DNA of 15,949 nt, from NCBI GenBank assembly GCA_027055005.1, contig JALUNR010000018.1, positions 1 to 15,949 on the forward strand, in the 5' to 3' direction. Shown one piece after another: positions 14,036-15,949 of this stretch. The notes beneath the pieces are model-generated. The model worked only from the letters and a program-made list of their open reading frames with translations. It was not told the DNA's origin and ran no database searches. The position numbers and the translations under genes are program-made. The stretch is from Campylobacterales bacterium (GTDB lineage Bacteria; Campylobacterota; Campylobacteria; Campylobacterales; QNZT01). Numbering within the stretch: position 1 is the stretch's first letter; each line of letters starts with the position of its first letter.

Positions 14036-14223
14036 AAAATAAACTTCTAAAGGAAATAGAAACTCTACTCGCAAAATATGATGGAGAGATGGAAATTTCT
14101 CCCTATATTTTAGAGTACTTAGATGAAAATGAACTTGAAAAGATAAAACAAAACCTTTTAAAAAAACAAGAAAATGTAATAAAAGAAAATAGTAAATGGT
14201 TGGAGCAATTTAAGAAGTATTAA
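14032..14223 (+). CDS. Uncharacterised 63-residue helical protein at the operon end
   Basis: Not recognised. The product is small, highly charged and probably all-helical, without signal peptide, membrane segment or cysteine. M-E-I-S-P-Y-I-L-E-Y-L-D-E-N-E-L-E-K-I (about 20-38) reads as two short amphipathic helices followed by a lysine-rich helix. It is very likely real: its ATG overlaps the stop of the ThiF-like gene by exactly 4 nt, as at the four upstream junctions, and the reading frame is open to the convergent junction with htpX, where the two stops overlap by 4 nt. It does not end in Gly-Gly, so it is not the missing sulfur carrier. Confidence 0.65.
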   Translation: MKNKLLKEIETLLAKYDGEMEISPYILEYLDENELEKIKQNLLKKQENVIKENSKWLEQFKKY

Positions 14224-14230
14224 ATTTTTT
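14207..14230 (+). terminator. Weak A/T hairpin with T run at the operon end
   Basis: AATTTAA (14207-14213) pairs with TTAAATT (14220-14226) around a 6-nt loop, and four more T follow to 14230. All pairs are A-T, so the stem is weak. It sits over the stop codons of the 63-aa gene and the convergent htpX. Confidence 0.35.
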
Positions 14231-15065
14231 CCTTCAACTCCTCCAACCTTTCCACTCTATCCTCAGTGCTTGGATGAGTAGAAAACATACTTCTAAAGTT
14301 CATCTCTCTTCCAGTTAGAGGATTTATGATAAAAAGATGAGATGTTTCAGGGGTGGCATTGTGAACTACTCCTTGATGTGCATAGCTTTCTAGTTTTAAA
14401 AGAGCATTTTGTAACCACTCAGGATGAGAAGTTAATCTAGCTGATCCTTCATCTGCCATATACTCTCTGCTTCTACTAACCATCATTTGAATCAAAGTAC
14501 CAATAAGTGGCATTACTATCATCAATACTATCATAACAATAGGATTTGGACTATCTTCATCATCACTACTCCCTCCAAAAAACATACCAAAGTTAGCCAA
14601 AGTAGCTAATGCTCCAGCAAGTGATGCAACAATAGTTCCTATAAGCATATCATAATGTTTTATATGACTTAACTCATGAGCTAAAACACCCTCAACCTCT
14701 TCAGGACTTAAAAGCTCCAGTAGTCCTTCAGTAGCTGCTACAACTGAATGTTCATAATCTCTACCTGTTGCAAAAGCATTTGGAACTTGGTCTGGAATAA
14801 TATAAATCTGAGGCATAGGAAGTCCAGCTTTTTTTGTTAGCCTCTCTACTATCTCATAAAGCCCACTTGCATGAGCTCTATCGATGGGAAGAGCATCATA
14901 GTGAGTCAAAACTGCTTCACCAGAATTATAGTAAGCCCAAAAATTAGTCCCCACAGCAAAAACAAGTGCTATAAGCATACCCATCTTTCCACCTATCATA
15001 CCACCAAACCAAACAAATAAAAGTGTAAGTCCAACCATCAAAGTATAAGTTTTCAATCTTTCCAT
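14220..15065 (-). CDS. htpX: Membrane zinc metalloprotease HtpX (M48 family)
   Basis: A 281-residue inner-membrane protease that helps clear misfolded membrane proteins. Zinc ligands are H130 and H134 of H-E-L-S-H with catalytic E131, and E201 in S-R-S-R-E-Y-M-A-D. Hydrophobic segments lie at about 7-40 (two helices), 143-163 and 176-196, placing the active site in the cytoplasm as in E. coli HtpX. N96-A-F-A-T-G-R and V-A-A-T-E-G-L-L are family blocks. Length is normal. It stands alone, divergent from amrS across a 73-bp spacer; GGAGAGAAA precedes the ATG at 15063-15065. No heat-shock-specific promoter is recognisable. Confidence 0.95.
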   Translation of the reverse strand: MERLKTYTLMVGLTLLFVWFGGMIGGKMGMLIALVFAVGTNFWAYYNSGEAVLTHYDALPIDRAHASGLYEIVERLTKKAGLPMPQIYIIPDQVPNAFATGRDYEHSVVAATEGLLELLSPEEVEGVLAHELSHIKHYDMLIGTIVASLAGALATLANFGMFFGGSSDDEDSPNPIVMIVLMIVMPLIGTLIQMMVSRSREYMADEGSARLTSHPEWLQNALLKLESYAHQGVVHNATPETSHLFIINPLTGREMNFRSMFSTHPSTEDRVERLEELKEKI

Positions 15066-15095
15066 TTTCTCTCCAAAAATTTATCTTTGGTTACT

Positions 15096-15110
15096 ATTTT
15101 ATGCTAAAAT
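15096..15110. promoter_or_regulatory. Back-to-back -10 boxes of htpX and amrS
   Basis: On the plus strand TGCTAAAAT (15102-15110) is an extended -10 for amrS, 28 nt before its ATG. On the minus strand TAAAAT occupies 15101-15096 and would serve htpX. The boxes nearly touch, so the two polymerases may compete. No -35 boxes are evident. Confidence 0.45.
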
Positions 15111-15138
15111 GTTAAATAGATGATTAAAGGAGTATGTC

Positions 15139-15949
15139 ATGAAATACTACAAAGAAAATCAAAACTCTATAACCTGTTTATTATGTCAGCATTACTGCAA
15201 TCTTAAAGAGGGACAAATAGGAGTTTGTGGAGTAAATCAAAACCAAAATCAAAGCTTAAAAAACTTAGTCTATGGTCATCCTATAACTATCAACATAGAC
15301 CCTGTTGAGAAAAAACCACTATATCACTTTTTACCCTCAACTAAAACTCTATCTTTTGGAACAGTTGGATGTAATTTTAAGTGTCCATTTTGTCAAAATT
15401 GGGGAATTTCTCAAAAAAAAGATATTAACAAAGACATAAATGTATCTCCACAAAAAATGGTAGAGTTAGCCCTAAAACACAACTGCAAATCCATCTCATA
15501 TACCTACAATGAACCAACTATTTTCTACCCTTATGCAAAAGATATAGGTGTTTTAGCAAAACAAAATGGCTTAAAAAATATCTTTGTTAGCAATGGATTT
15601 GAATCACCTGAAGTTATAAAAGATATGGCTTCTTGGCTTGATGGGGCTAACATAGACCTAAAAAGTTGGGATAAAAACTATTATAAAAAGATTTTAAAAG
15701 GTGGGTTGGAAGCAGTTAAAAATACGATAAAAATGATGGTTAATGAAGGGATTTGGGTAGAAGTAACTACTCTTTTGATAGAAGGAGAAAATGACAAAGA
15801 AGAAGATCTTGAAAAGATGGCTTCATTTTTAGCAAATGAAGTTGGAGACTTTGTTCCTTGGCATTTGAGTGCATTTCATGGAGATTATAAAATGAAAGAA
15901 CATAAAAACACTACTCTTGATAGGCTTTTATTTGCAAAAGATATAGCCC
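15139..15949 (+). CDS. amrS: AmmeMemoRadiSam system radical SAM protein, 3' end outside window
   Basis: The frame is open from the ATG at 15139 to the window edge (270 codons), with AAAGGAG at 15126-15132 as ribosome site. An upstream ATG at 15134 is closed after two codons, which fixes the start. The N-terminus has a cysteine cluster C13-x2-C16-x3-C20 and C30 in G-V-C-G-V-N, and the radical SAM 4Fe-4S motif is C78-N-F-K-C82-P-F-C85-Q-N-W. N-E-P-T-I-F-Y and A-N-I-D-L-K-S-W follow, as in the group long called pyruvate formate-lyase activating enzyme-like. This matches AmrS, which elsewhere occurs with MEMO1 and AMMECR1 homologues; these are not seen here and might lie downstream. Its substrate is not known to me. 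Confidence 0.87.
   Translation, partial: MKYYKENQNSITCLLCQHYCNLKEGQIGVCGVNQNQNQSLKNLVYGHPITINIDPVEKKPLYHFLPSTKTLSFGTVGCNFKCPFCQNWGISQKKDINKDINVSPQKMVELALKHNCKSISYTYNEPTIFYPYAKDIGVLAKQNGLKNIFVSNGFESPEVIKDMASWLDGANIDLKSWDKNYYKKILKGGLEAVKNTIKMMVNEGIWVEVTTLLIEGENDKEEDLEKMASFLANEVGDFVPWHLSAFHGDYKMKEHKNTTLDRLLFAKDIA

Noticed and set aside
12382..14223. Idea that the 65-aa or 63-aa protein is the ubiquitin-like sulfur carrier for the E1-like enzyme
   Set aside because: Both are helical and end in D-N-I-L and F-K-K-Y; neither has a beta-grasp pattern or a C-terminal Gly-Gly, and the 65-aa protein fits XseB.

Overview
This is an AT-rich, gene-dense chromosomal window (roughly 30% GC by eye) with no insertion sequences, rRNA, tRNA or CRISPR. 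The gene content and protein style point to a Campylobacterota (epsilonproteobacterial) host, most likely Arcobacteraceae: fliL sits directly next to acpS, and chemotaxis, flagellar stator, MetY/MetX and a lone MlaE permease occur together. Species is not determinable from the sequence alone.

Region 1 (1-993) is the end of a chemotaxis operon: the C-terminus of CheA, then CheW and a single-domain CheY. A 10-bp perfect hairpin separates it from the convergent glmU (1010-2296, minus), which makes UDP-N-acetylglucosamine for cell wall and LPS. Region 2 (2316-4799) holds the flagellar stator genes motA-motB, whose proteins look like the sodium-type PomA/PomB, behind a sigma-28-like promoter, followed by a lipid A-type acyltransferase. 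Region 3 (4768-5696, minus) is fliL-acpS: a stator-associated basal-body protein and holo-ACP synthase.

Region 4 (5697-9346) starts with a 167-bp divergent spacer carrying a perfect extended -10 and a hairpin-plus-T8 element, then an MlaE-family permease, a large HerA-like P-loop ATPase and a 100-aa partner starting with TTG. A HAD phosphatase (9336-9974, minus) converges on them.

Region 5 (9982-14223) is a six-gene operon, metY-metX-xseB-nitrilase-like-ThiF-like-63 aa, in which all five junctions are exact 4-nt stop/start overlaps. The nitrilase-like protein appears to have lost its catalytic cysteine and lysine. The ThiF-like E1 protein lacks the usual zinc cysteines. Their placement behind MetY/MetX is the most promising lead for an undescribed function, because a ThiF-like enzyme (HcyF) is known to work with MetY in protein-thiocarboxylate methionine synthesis in Wolinella.

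Region 6 (14220-15949) has htpX (minus), a membrane protease, diverging from amrS, an AmmeMemoRadiSam radical SAM protein that runs off the window end. Genes are packed tightly: no gene-free stretch exceeds 170 bp, and all four convergent pairs are spaced by under 20 bp or overlap.
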